Assembly (NCBI GenBank): GCA_902614655.1 | Contig: CACMLX010000011.1 | Span: 1-39,346 of the forward strand | DNA from: an uncultured Pelagibacteraceae bacterium | GTDB lineage: Bacteria; Pseudomonadota; Alphaproteobacteria; Pelagibacterales; AG-422-B15 | Length of the DNA stretch: 39,346 nt | Direction: 5' to 3' | Shown: piece after piece, positions 10,082-21,838 of the stretch | Layout of the letters: every line of letters begins with the position of its first letter | Position numbering within the stretch: position 1 is the first letter of the stretch | The notes under the pieces: model-generated | What the model was told of the DNA's origin: nothing | The model's database searches: none | The model's input: the letters and a program-made list of their open reading frames with translations, nothing else | Program-made: the position numbers and the translations under genes

Positions 10082-11167
10082 ATGGCAGAAACTCTCGAAA
10101 ATCAAGCTTTACACCTCCTTGGACAAGTTGTTAACGAAGAAGCGGGTGAAAACATAGTGGCCCTAGGTATGGTTAAAAATGTATCCGTGAGTGAGGGAAA
10201 AATAGATTGTATTATTGAATTTAAAGAAAATGATCAGAAAAAAAATGAAAAAATTTTTGAAGATGCTCAAAGAGTACTGAAAGAGATTCCTGGTATAACT
10301 AAAGTTAATATCATCACTACCTTACATAAGGAAAATTCTACACATGCAAATGATGAAGTGAGTTCAGACGACAAAACAAATAGTGTTGGCACTAATCAAA
10401 TAAAATATATTCTTGCAGTTGCATCAGGAAAAGGAGGAGTTGGTAAATCAACAGTCGCTTCAAATCTTGCGTGCGCGTTTAAATCACTTGGTTTAAAAAC
10501 CTGTTTACTTGATGCTGATATTTATGGTCCTTCAATTCCCAAAATGATTGGAATTAATGAAAAGCCTCATTCTGATGGACAAAAAATTGAAACAATCAAT
10601 CGATATGGACTATCTACAATGTCTATGGGTTACATGGTCAATGATGAAAATCCAATCATCTGGAGAGGCCTCATGGTCATGAAAGCAATTAATGAAATGA
10701 TCGATAAAGTAAATTGGGGAGTTGCAGATATTATGGTCATTGATTTGCCCCCAGGCACAGGTGATGTTCAACTGTCTCTGATTCAGAAACTAAAAATCTC
10801 TGGAAGTTTAATAGTTACTACACCTCAAGATATTGCTTTAATTGATGTAATCAGAGGTTTAAAGATGTTTGAAAAAACTAAAGTCCCCATTCTTGGCATT
10901 GTGGAAAATATGAGTTACTTCTTGGCACCTGATACAGGTAAAGAATATAAACTTTACGGTGAAAGTAAAACAAATGAAGTTGCTGAAAAATATGATTATG
11001 AAATACTCGCAAATCTTCCTCATGATCCATTGCTTCTTGAGCAATGTGAAAAAGGTCACCCTCTAACAGATTTAGTACCAGATCATAAAGTCAGCCAGAT
11101 GTTTATTGAATTGGCTGAGAATTTATTAAAACGATTGAAATTAGAACAATTAGCAAATACTAACTAA
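10082..11167 (+). CDS. mrp: Mrp/ApbC-type iron-sulfur cluster carrier ATPase
   Basis: Soluble P-loop ATPase of the Mrp/NBP35 family that carries and hands over Fe-S clusters. The first ~80 residues form a MIP18-like domain ([20 protein letters not shown]). The ATPase domain follows with GKGGVGKST (116-124), [28 protein letters not shown] and [15 protein letters not shown]. The 361 residues match the family. Oddity: the usual CXXC cluster ligands after ENMSY are replaced by [11 protein letters not shown] believe many alphaproteobacterial homologues look similar, so this is probably lineage-typical. The gene is divergent from hflK, and its last 8 bases overlap the end of thyX on the other strand. 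Confidence 0.94.
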   Translation: MAETLENQALHLLGQVVNEEAGENIVALGMVKNVSVSEGKIDCIIEFKENDQKKNEKIFEDAQRVLKEIPGITKVNIITTLHKENSTHANDEVSSDDKTNSVGTNQIKYILAVASGKGGVGKSTVASNLACAFKSLGLKTCLLDADIYGPSIPKMIGINEKPHSDGQKIETINRYGLSTMSMGYMVNDENPIIWRGLMVMKAINEMIDKVNWGVADIMVIDLPPGTGDVQLSLIQKLKISGSLIVTTPQDIALIDVIRGLKMFEKTKVPILGIVENMSYFLAPDTGKEYKLYGESKTNEVAEKYDYEILANLPHDPLLLEQCEKGHPLTDLVPDHKVSQMFIELAENLLKRLKLEQLANTN

Positions 11168-12095
11168 TTTCAAACTTTCTTTGTAGTTCGCTCCATTCTC
11201 TTTTAGACAGACCTTCTTCTTCAAAAGACACTTTCTGGCCTTTTAGAAGTTTTCTCATCAGATTGACTTCTTTAGCAGAGAGTTCGGTACCGCCAATTCT
11301 ATAATCTTCAAATGCTTCGTAAGTAAGGGGAACCCATTTTTTTACAATATCTAACATGGCATCCGCATAAACACGTATTTCATACTGCGCATGGTCATCA
11401 GCTCTTAGGGCAAGAAAGTGTAATAAATTATTAAGGTCAATCTTCCAGTACCATTGTGTATAGGTATTGAGGGTAAGATTCATTCGAGCCAATTCTCTTG
11501 CAATCCCAGACTTACTTTCATCAATGATGTTGCCCTCAGAACTTTCGTTTAATAGCGTTTCGTAATTAGAATATGTTTGCTCAGCATCCTTTTTTAGTAT
11601 CTGAATAACATTAGAGGCTTCAGCATCTGTTAACGCATCGCCTCTACCCTGATTATTGATTGCAGACTGCGCTGCTAGGTTTTCAGCTGATGGAATATAA
11701 AACTCTTTATCAAGAATAGAGTAACGAGCCGAGTACTCATTAACGTTTGCTGTTCTGTGTCGTATCCATTGCCGAGCTATGAAAATTGGAAGTTTAATAT
11801 GAAACTTAATTTCACACATTTCAAACGGTGTCGAGTGACGGTGCCTCATTAAGTATTTAATAAGTCCTTTGTCGTTTGAAATCTTCTTGGTGCCTTTACC
11901 ATATGATACTCTTGCCGACTGCACTATTGAACTGTCATCCCCCATATAGTCAATGACCCGAATAAAGCCATGATCGAGCACTTCAATTGGCTTGTACAAA
12001 ACTGCTTCTAATTCAGGCGCTGTAACACGAGCTGTTTCTGATATTTCAGACCTTAAGGCTTCAATTTCTTCAAGTTGTTCTTTATTTACTGGCAT
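11160..12095 (-). CDS. thyX: FAD-dependent thymidylate synthase ThyX
   Basis: Makes dTMP from dUMP using methylene-tetrahydrofolate, with FAD and NADPH, and does not use up tetrahydrofolate as reductant. The signature RHRX7S is at residues 112-122 ([11 protein letters not shown]), followed by [22 protein letters not shown] (84-101) is the other conserved block. The 311 residues are normal for alphaproteobacterial ThyX, which carry a longer N-terminus ([20 protein letters not shown]). The start at MPVNKEQ is the first in-frame ATG; no strong ribosome-binding site is seen. Choice of ThyX over ThyA is common in small marine alphaproteobacterial genomes. It converges on mrp and diverges from the tmRNA gene. 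Confidence 0.97.
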   Translation of the reverse strand: MPVNKEQLEEIEALRSEISETARVTAPELEAVLYKPIEVLDHGFIRVIDYMGDDSSIVQSARVSYGKGTKKISNDKGLIKYLMRHRHSTPFEMCEIKFHIKLPIFIARQWIRHRTANVNEYSARYSILDKEFYIPSAENLAAQSAINNQGRGDALTDAEASNVIQILKKDAEQTYSNYETLLNESSEGNIIDESKSGIARELARMNLTLNTYTQWYWKIDLNNLLHFLALRADDHAQYEIRVYADAMLDIVKKWVPLTYEAFEDYRIGGTELSAKEVNLMRKLLKGQKVSFEEEGLSKREWSELQRKFEIS

Positions 12096-12141
12096 TTTTA
12101 TGAATCAAATAATAAACACATACTATATTAAGATTACTCTC

Positions 12142-12170
12142 TTTAAAAAGTCTCAATATCCAACTATATT
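12142..12170 (+). promoter_or_regulatory. Candidate promoter of the tmRNA gene
   Basis: TTTAAA (12142-12147), 17-bp spacer, TATATT (12165-12170). Transcription would start near 12177, exactly where a 6-bp hairpin begins (GCTGGG-GATAT-CCCAGC, 12177-12193). Confidence 0.45.
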
Positions 12171-12350
12171 CAGATTGCTGGGGATATCCCAGCTATAGGG
12201 ATAAACGGCTTGCGTAATACCCATTACGGACCCGGGGGCGGTACCCGGCACCTCCACCATAAATTGGGGGGGTGATATAGGATCGACGAATGCTTAAAGG
12301 TAAGTTTTTCTCTCGGTATTGTACCACCGTTATCGGGCTATTTTATAAAT

Positions 12351-12380
12351 GCTAACGATGAATTAGCGCTCGCTGCTTAA
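12351..12380 (+). other. tmRNA proteolysis tag frame (ANDELALAA)
   Basis: Nine sense codons and TAA within the coding piece of tmRNA. The first codon GCT is the likely resume codon. The tag resembles the E. coli tag ANDENYALAA but is one residue shorter; the final Leu-Ala-Ala is the part recognised by ClpXP in well-studied tags. Confidence 0.85.
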
Positions 12381-12417
12381 TCTAATTAGGTAAGCGCGGT
12401 TCGGGAGGCACCGGGCA

Positions 12418-12433
12418 ACAGAAGTCTCCCACT
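12418..12433 (+). repeat. 16-bp direct repeat, copy 1 (at the 3' end of the tmRNA gene)
   Basis: ACAGAAGTCTCCCACT, identical to 12740-12755. It includes the 3' strand (CTCCC) of the last tmRNA hairpin. Position at the end of a tmRNA gene and exact duplication 322 bp away resemble attL/attR left by site-specific integration; no integrase is seen. Confidence 0.85.
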
Positions 12434-12462
12434 AAAATCGACTATCTGATATAATTTTCAGA

Positions 12463-12630
12463 ATGATTCGTATTAATTATTTTTTAATTATTATTTCTTT
12501 TTTAATGATTATTGGATGCAGCACAGTTACATCTTCTGTAGAAGGAGTGGTAAACGGAGCAAAGAAAGATGTTAGCGATGTATACCATTATACAACTTGT
12601 ATATTCACTGACGCTCAATGTTTTGAGTAA
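12463..12630 (+). CDS. Small putative lipoprotein, 55 residues
   Basis: Begins MIRINYFLIIISFLMIIGC: a short charged start, a hydrophobic core and a lipobox IIGC with the lipidated Cys at residue 19. The mature part is only about 37 residues (STVTSSVEGVVNGAKKDVSD, then VYHYTTCIFTDAQCFE) with two more cysteines that could form a disulfide. I do not recognise a named family. TATAAT at 12450-12455 lies just eight bases before the ATG and no ribosome-binding site is present, so it may be read from a leaderless transcript or by run-on from tmRNA. It is the only gene between the two 16-bp repeats. The intact frame and convincing lipobox support a real gene; expression is not shown. Confidence 0.72.
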   Translation: MIRINYFLIIISFLMIIGCSTVTSSVEGVVNGAKKDVSDVYHYTTCIFTDAQCFE

Positions 12631-12671
12631 AAAAAACAAATTAGCACTTTATAATTAAGATTTAATCTAAA

Positions 12672-12691
12672 ACTTCACACTACTTCACACT
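12672..12691 (+). repeat. Tandem 10-bp duplication
   Basis: ACTTCACACT occurs twice head to tail (12672-12681 and 12682-12691), about 50 bp before repeat copy 2. Purpose unknown; short repeats beside an att core can be integrase arm sites, but two copies of 10 bp are thin evidence. Confidence 0.6.
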
Positions 12692-12739
12692 TAGAGATAT
12701 TTTTGAGATGAAGTATGATATGATTAAGTGAAACAAAAC

Positions 12740-12755
12740 ACAGAAGTCTCCCACT
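12740..12755 (+). repeat. 16-bp direct repeat, copy 2
   Basis: Exact copy of 12418-12433, ending 10 bp before the stop codon of the secreted protease gene. The tmRNA sequence upstream of copy 1 is not duplicated here, so only the last bases of the tmRNA gene were copied, as expected for an att site. Confidence 0.85.
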
Positions 12756-12765
12756 TTCATAAATT

Positions 12766-13728
12766 TTATTCAAAAAGTGAGTTAATTTTATCAATTTTAT
12801 TTGGAAATAAATCAACGTAAGATTCGTAAAAATTAATGTGGAAGTCGTAAGATAGTTTAGGCAAATAACCGTAAAAAGAACTATTAGAATTAAAGTGGCC
12901 TTCTTCATTCTCATTGCTAATTAATTCCAGTCGATACAAATCCCAAATATCCATTGCGTAATCAAATCTTGCAGGGGCGATATCAATATCCACTAAATTT
13001 CCAAGCCAATCAGAATATAGTTGCGAGTTTCCTGATAAACCATTGACACCCAGTAACATGCCTTCTTCATCTAGTAGAGGGCCACCGCTCATGCCACCTG
13101 CTAAAGTACAACTATGGGCTATAGAATAATTTCCCAACTGATACAGTGAGTCATCATCCATAAACATTGTATGAACAATTCCTGAGCAATAAACCATTTG
13201 AGCATAATTTTTGTAATAGTTTCCTAAAATATATGGAAATCCTGAACCATAAACATTCATTAATGGATGCCAATAGCCTCCGATTTTTATTGGTTTAAAA
13301 TCGTGAAACTGATCATCAATTATATAATTGTTCATGTCTAACCGAATTACTGCAAAATCATATTCAGTCCAATACATTATGTCATCATAAGAAACAATGT
13401 AATCAAATTTAGTATCAGGAGTATCAACTGCAATCGTGATCCAGTCATCCCAACCTTTGTCTTCGCAATTAATCTCTTCTTCAAAATGACAATATTTTTC
13501 TAATACAACGTGAGCGTTGGTAAGAATATAATAGACACCATTAATTTCATTGATAATAACACCACTACCTCCTGAAATAGTATATGCGTCCTCACTGTCA
13601 TGATCCTGCCATATATTGATTCTAACTGTTGAGTTATTTAATATCTCATAAATGTCAAAGCTATCAAGGGATTTTGCTGGTGATAAAAAAAATGTCGCAA
13701 TTAAGAAAGATAAAAATATTTTCTTCAT
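12766..13728 (-). CDS. Secreted trypsin-like serine protease
   Basis: A predicted exported peptidase of the trypsin-2/S1 type. The N-terminus (MKKIFLSFLIATFFLSPAKS) is a clear signal peptide with likely cleavage after residue 20. The triad is visible: His73 in YYILTNAHVV, Asp124 in EYDFAVIRLD, Ser214 in GGMSGGPLLD. GGSGVIINE precedes the His block as in HtrA-type proteases, but there is no PDZ domain. The mature protein has few basic residues and many Asp, Glu and Tyr, and cysteines at about 80, 88, 181 and 207 that might pair. The C-terminal ~70 residues are unassigned. It has no link to neighbouring genes and, with the lipoprotein and DUF805 genes, forms an accessory patch between thyX/tmRNA and fumC. 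Substrate unknown. Confidence 0.82.
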   Translation of the reverse strand: MKKIFLSFLIATFFLSPAKSLDSFDIYEILNNSTVRINIWQDHDSEDAYTISGGSGVIINEINGVYYILTNAHVVLEKYCHFEEEINCEDKGWDDWITIAVDTPDTKFDYIVSYDDIMYWTEYDFAVIRLDMNNYIIDDQFHDFKPIKIGGYWHPLMNVYGSGFPYILGNYYKNYAQMVYCSGIVHTMFMDDDSLYQLGNYSIAHSCTLAGGMSGGPLLDEEGMLLGVNGLSGNSQLYSDWLGNLVDIDIAPARFDYAMDIWDLYRLELISNENEEGHFNSNSSFYGYLPKLSYDFHINFYESYVDLFPNKIDKINSLFE

Positions 13729-13784
13729 AATTTGTATTTATTTTACTAAACGCAATACGAAAATTAACTATTAAAACTATACTA

Positions 13785-14156
13785 TCACTCTAATGACTCA
13801 TTTAGAGGATTTGTACCAAATCTATTTTCATCTTCTTGGCCTTTTTGAATCAACCAAATCAATATTGGTATTATTCCAATAATTGTTATTACCAGCAATT
13901 GTAGCCAACCTGAATAGTTTGAGTCGTGCAATCTTCTTGCCGTAGCAGCAATGTATGGAAAAAAAGTTAGTATAGCAAAGGTAGTTCCAATTGGACCCCA
14001 TTCATTATATGGAAAAATAGCAATATCTAGAGGTATTAAAGCAATTCCAATAATTGTTAGAAATAGATAGAAATACCAAAATTCAGAACGAGATGCTCTT
14101 CCATTGAAATCAACGTATTTTTTAAAACAAGTTGTAATTGATTCACCAAATGTCAT
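13785..14156 (-). CDS. DUF805 family membrane protein
   Basis: Integral membrane protein of 123 residues, function unknown. The family marks are present: FNGRASRSEFWYFYLF near residues 17-32 and ATARRLHDSNYSGWLQL at about 66-82. Hydrophobic segments lie at about 28-48, 52-68 and 80-100. The last residues are charged (KGQEDENRFGTNPLNESLE). It is divergent from fumC with a 95-bp gap. DUF805 proteins are often phage- or island-associated as well as chromosomal, so this does not settle its origin. Confidence 0.9.
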   Translation of the reverse strand: MTFGESITTCFKKYVDFNGRASRSEFWYFYLFLTIIGIALIPLDIAIFPYNEWGPIGTTFAILTFFPYIAATARRLHDSNYSGWLQLLVITIIGIIPILIWLIQKGQEDENRFGTNPLNESLE

Positions 14157-14213
14157 TCGTTAAGCAGTTTAATGCTTTATCAAAAAAATAAAATCTTTAA
14201 AAAACTGAATTAA

Positions 14214-14242
14214 TTACCATATATACAGTAAAGTAGTATAAT
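14214..14242 (+). promoter_or_regulatory. Candidate promoter of fumC
   Basis: TTACCA (14214-14219), 17-bp spacer, perfect TATAAT (14237-14242). Transcription would start at about 14249, three bases before the ATG, so the message would be almost leaderless; no ribosome-binding site is seen. Confidence 0.55.
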
Positions 14243-14251
14243 ACATCTAAT

Positions 14252-15646
14252 ATGAGTCAAAAAACGAGACAAGAAGAAGATAGTATAGGGAAAATAAACG
14301 TTTCAAATAGTAATTTTTGGGGCGCTCAAACTCAAAGATCACTAAAGAATTTTAAAATTGGCAATAATTTAATGCCTATAGAAATTATACATGCACTGGT
14401 CACAATAAAAATGGCGTGCGCGAAAGTAAATCAAAAACAAAAATCTTTAGCCCCTAAAATAGCAAATGCAATAATTAGTGTATCAAAAAATATTCTTACC
14501 GGAAAGCATGATGATCAATTCCCTCTTTCTGTTTGGCAGACTGGATCTGGAACTCAAACTAACATGAATGTAAATGAAGTCATCGCTAATCTTGCCAATA
14601 AAAAACTTACCGGGAAACTTGGGATAAATAGTCCAGTTCACCCGAACGATCATGTCAACAAAAGTCAATCAACTAATGACAGTTTTCCATCTGCAATCAA
14701 TATTGCAGCGTCTAAAAAAATTACAGATGAACTTATTCCGGCTTTAAATGAAATGGAAAAAATTTTAGGTAGCCAGTCTAAGAAATGGAAAAGTATCATC
14801 AAAATCGGTAGGACACACTTGCAAGATGCAACTCCCTTATCACTTGGACAAGAGTTTTCAGGTTATCAATCTCAAATTGATATGAACATTAAACGACTGA
14901 AGACAGCCCAGACTAACTTAAATTATTTAGCCCAAGGAGGGACGGCCGTTGGAACTGGTCTGAATACAAAAAAAGGGTTCGATAGACTAGTTGCAAATGA
15001 AATAAGTAGAATTAATAAAATTAAATTTAAACCTGCAATCAATAAATTCCAAGCTTTGGCCTCTCATGACTCTCTTGTAGAACTGTCGGGAGTATTAAAT
15101 GTTATTGCAACGGATCTTTTCAAAATAGCAAATGACATTAGGCTGTTAGCTTCTGGACCAAGATCAGGTCTTGGAGAACTGAATTTACCTGAGAATGAAC
15201 CTGGATCATCCATAATGCCTGGTAAGGTAAATCCAACTCAAAGTGAAGCTCTAACAATGGCTTGTTTACAGGTTATGGGCGGTCATAATGTAATATCAAT
15301 GGCAGGAACTCAAGGTCATTTTGAACTTAATGCATTTAAACCAGTAATTGGTTTTAACATAATTAATGCAATAAATTTATTATCCTCTGGAGTTACAAAC
15401 TTTTGTGATAAATGCCTGAAAGGAATTAAACCAAATTTGAGAAATATAAAGGAAGGTGTTGAGAATTCCTTAATGCTTGTAACTGCCCTTGCTCCAGAAA
15501 TTGGATACGAAAAAGCTGCTGAGCTTGCAAAGCTTGCACATAAGAAAAATATTACTCTAATTGAGGCAAACAAAATCCTAAAATACGTTGATGTAAGAAA
15601 GATGAAGTCTCTTCTAAATCCATCAAAAATGATTTCTTCATCTTAG
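14252..15646 (+). CDS. fumC: Class II fumarate hydratase
   Basis: Iron-independent fumarase of the TCA cycle: interconverts fumarate and malate. The 464 residues are the standard length. TGSGTQTNMN (97-106), SQSTNDSFPSA (139-148), GRTHLQDATPLSLGQE (186-201) and the signature GSSIMPGKVNP (318-328) are the three active-site regions of the fumarase/aspartase superfamily; the catalytic Ser is in the last. The pair THLQDATP and GTGLN favour fumarase over aspartase or argininosuccinate lyase. It is followed seven bases later by an RHH protein gene, a pairing seen in other alphaproteobacteria. Confidence 0.96.
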   Translation: MSQKTRQEEDSIGKINVSNSNFWGAQTQRSLKNFKIGNNLMPIEIIHALVTIKMACAKVNQKQKSLAPKIANAIISVSKNILTGKHDDQFPLSVWQTGSGTQTNMNVNEVIANLANKKLTGKLGINSPVHPNDHVNKSQSTNDSFPSAINIAASKKITDELIPALNEMEKILGSQSKKWKSIIKIGRTHLQDATPLSLGQEFSGYQSQIDMNIKRLKTAQTNLNYLAQGGTAVGTGLNTKKGFDRLVANEISRINKIKFKPAINKFQALASHDSLVELSGVLNVIATDLFKIANDIRLLASGPRSGLGELNLPENEPGSSIMPGKVNPTQSEALTMACLQVMGGHNVISMAGTQGHFELNAFKPVIGFNIINAINLLSSGVTNFCDKCLKGIKPNLRNIKEGVENSLMLVTALAPEIGYEKAAELAKLAHKKNITLIEANKILKYVDVRKMKSLLNPSKMISSS

Positions 15647-15653
15647 CTCGTTC

Positions 15654-15869
15654 ATGCCCAATTCCAATAAGCGCACTGTCAAGATAGATGGCCACATTAC
15701 AAGTGTATTTCTTGAAACTGAATTTTGGGAAGAAATATTAAAACTAAGCAAAAAAGAAAATACTACTCCAGATAAAATTATCTCAAAAATAGATAAGACT
15801 AAAAATACATCCAATTTATCAAGCGCAATTAGACTATATGTTCTGAATCACTTAAATGATCAGTTATGA
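15654..15869 (+). CDS. Ribbon-helix-helix domain protein (RHH_4 type)
   Basis: Small 71-residue protein of the alphaproteobacterial RHH_4 family. The core TSVFLETEFWEEILKLSKKE (residues 17-36) gives the ribbon and first helix, and SNLSSAIRLYVLNHL (54-68) the second helix. Such proteins are presumed DNA-binding, but targets are not known. The start is seven bases after fumC; the stop overlaps the helicase start by four bases (ATGA), so all three are co-transcribed. A role in controlling fumC or its own operon is possible but not shown. Confidence 0.88.
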   Translation: MPNSNKRTVKIDGHITSVFLETEFWEEILKLSKKENTTPDKIISKIDKTKNTSNLSSAIRLYVLNHLNDQL

Positions 15870-18084
15870 ATGAAGTAAATTACTTAGAAAGTCTTAACCC
15901 ACTACAATATGAGTCTGTTTGTAGTACCGAAGGTCCAAATCTAATTATTGCAGGAGCTGGAACTGGAAAAACTAAAGTACTTACTACTCGAGTTGCTCAT
16001 ATCATAGATAATAACTTAGCATTCCCCTCTCAGATTCTTTGCGTAACCTTTACTAACAAGGCTGCAAGAGAAATGTCTGAGCGTGTCCAAAAACTAGTAA
16101 GTCAAAATATGGAAAAGATGCCTTGGATGGGAACCTTTCATTCAATTGGAGCAAAAATAATTAGAAACCACGCAGAGGTAATAGGTCTGAAACAAAGTTT
16201 TACGATACTTGATAAGGATGATCAACTTTCCCTGATAAAGCAAATCATAAAGGCTGAAAACTTAGACCAATCTCAATTTTCACCCAAATTAATTCAATCT
16301 AAAATTGATCATTGGAAAAACAAAGCTCTAAATCCAAATGATATAAAATCTGAGTCACTAGATAATTTAGTCGATGAAAAGAGTCTCTCAATTTATAAAA
16401 TATACCAAGCAAGATTGTTTGAAATTAATTGCTTAGATTTTGGTGACTTGCTTTTACAATGTATTAATCTTTTTAAAGTCCCTGATATTCACAGACGTTA
16501 TAGCAATAATTTTAAATATATTCATGTGGATGAATACCAAGACACTAATGCTGCACAGTATAAATGGCTTAAACTTCTTGGTTCTCATCATCAAAATGTT
16601 TGCTGTGTTGGAGATGATGATCAATCAATTTATAGTTGGCGTGGTGCTGAAGTTGATAATATGCTTCGGTTTGAAAAAGAATTTGAAAATGCAAAGGTAA
16701 TACGACTTAGACAAAATTATCGTTCAACAAACAATATACTTAAGTCTGCATCATCATTAATTAGCTATAACGAATATAGACTTGGCAAGGAGCTTGTTTC
16801 GGACCAAGGTGATGGAGAACCCATACATTTACATTTAGTTAATTCAAGCAGAGATGAAGCCGATTTAGTTGCTCAGGATATTATGAAGTATAGTGACGAT
16901 AACCCTGACCTGAACAATATATCAATATTAGTAAGAGCAGTATTTCAATCGCGTGAAATAGAGGAGTCTCTTATAAAATACTCAATTCCTTATCGTATTG
17001 TAGGTGGTATTCGGTTCTATGAGAGATCAGAAATAAAAGATGCTGTTTCATATCTTAGGCTGGTCTATGAAAGTCAAGACGATGTCGCATTTGAAAGAGC
17101 TTTAACAGTCCCTAAAAGAGGTATAGGTGAAAAATCATTTAATCATATTTTATCTTACGCAAAACAAAAACGAATTTCATTGTATCAAGCGTCAAAAGAA
17201 ATGGTTGATACAGATGAATTTACCAAAAAAATATCTGAGAGCTTAAAAGCATTCATTTCTGTTATCAATAGAGGAAAATCATCCATCGATAATATGCAGT
17301 TTTATGACATTTTAAAAATGCTGCTCGATGAGTCTGGTTATATGAATATGCTTAAAAATGATAAAAATGTCTCTGCCCAAACAAAAATAGAAAATATTAA
17401 GGAATTAATAATTGCAATGGAAGACTATAACAGTATTGAGGAGTTTTTAGAGCATGTATCTTTAGTTACCGCCATAGATGAAAATAATGAAGACAATAAA
17501 GTAAGTATCATGACGCTTCATGCCGCAAAAGGTCTTGAATATGATTATGTTTTTTTGCCAGGTTGGGAAGAAGGGCTTTTTCCTCACCAAAAAACAATTG
17601 ATGAAACTGGCAATAAAGGAATTGAAGAGGAAAGAAGACTTGCATATGTCGGCATAACGCGAGCTAAAAAAATAATAAATATCTCGACATCAATGAGTCG
17701 TCGATTTCAAAATAATTGGATGCCTTCATTGCAATCTCGATTTATTGAGGAGTTAGATCAAGAATTAATAAAAACTATTAATCACGCGTCAAGACATATG
17801 GACAGACTCCAAAATCAAGAAATTGATGAATTTAATCAAGATTTTGATTTTAAACCAAGAAAATTAGATTTTAAAAATGATCCATCTTCAAGTTATCGAA
17901 CAGTAGTTGATATGGAAATAGAAAATGTTAGAGATATAAACGATGATGTTTTACTTCAAATAGGCCAAACTGTTGAACACAAAAAATTTGGCATTGGTCG
18001 TATAAAAGATATTGACGGCACAAAGGCAGTTGTGGATTTTGATAAACATGGTACAAAAAAATTAATATCTGATTTTCTAAAACC

Positions 18085-18091
<7 letters not shown>
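15866..18091 (+). CDS. UvrD/PcrA-type ATP-dependent DNA helicase
   Basis: Superfamily 1A 3'-5' helicase for nucleotide excision or mismatch repair, or removal of proteins from DNA. All motifs are present: Walker A GAGTGKT (30-36), Ia VTFTNKAAREM (60-70), II DEYQDT (222-227), III GDDDQSIYSWRG (249-260), IV RLRQNYRST, V IMTLHAAKGLEYDYVFLPGW, and VI EERRLAYVGITRAKK. The C-terminal end (IGQTVEHKKFGIGRIKDIDG) is the Tudor-like domain of PcrA and UvrD that binds RNA polymerase. The 741 residues fit UvrD or PcrA better than Rep. I leave the symbol open because the two are not separable here. The last seven bases overlap pepP. Confidence 0.95.
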
Positions 18092-21832
<3,741 letters not shown>

Positions 21833-21838
21833 TTATAT

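Larger units (their letters stand above)
12177..12433 (+). ncRNA. ssrA: Circularly permuted two-piece tmRNA
   Basis: Rescues stalled ribosomes and tags the unfinished protein for proteolysis. The gene is permuted as in alphaproteobacteria. The acceptor piece comes first: hairpin 12177-12193, hairpin CGTAAT/ATTACG (12213-12228), T-arm CCGGG (12232-12236) with loop GGCGGTA and CCCGG (12244-12248), then CACCTCC and ACCA ending at 12259. A spacer of only about 8 bases (12260-12267) leads to the coding piece, whose first bases GGGGGTG (12268-12274) pair with CACCTCC (one G-U) to complete the acceptor stem; GATATAGGATCGACG follows as in other tmRNAs. The tag frame is 12351-12380: Ala-Asn-Asp-Glu-Leu-Ala-Leu-Ala-Ala then TAA. 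A last hairpin GGGAG/CTCCC (12403-12430) ends the coding piece; the exact 5' and 3' ends are estimated. Confidence 0.93.

Noticed and set aside
12434..12739. Insertion sequence or MITE between the 16-bp repeats
   Set aside because: No terminal inverted repeats and no transposase; a 16-bp repeat is long for a target duplication and one copy is the tmRNA gene end, so site-specific integration fits better.
12675..12914. 79-codon minus-strand frame overlapping the end of the secreted protease
   Set aside because: It lies in another frame of the protease gene, whose signal peptide, triad and full length are convincing; the product shows no domain, only hydrophobic AT-rich residues.
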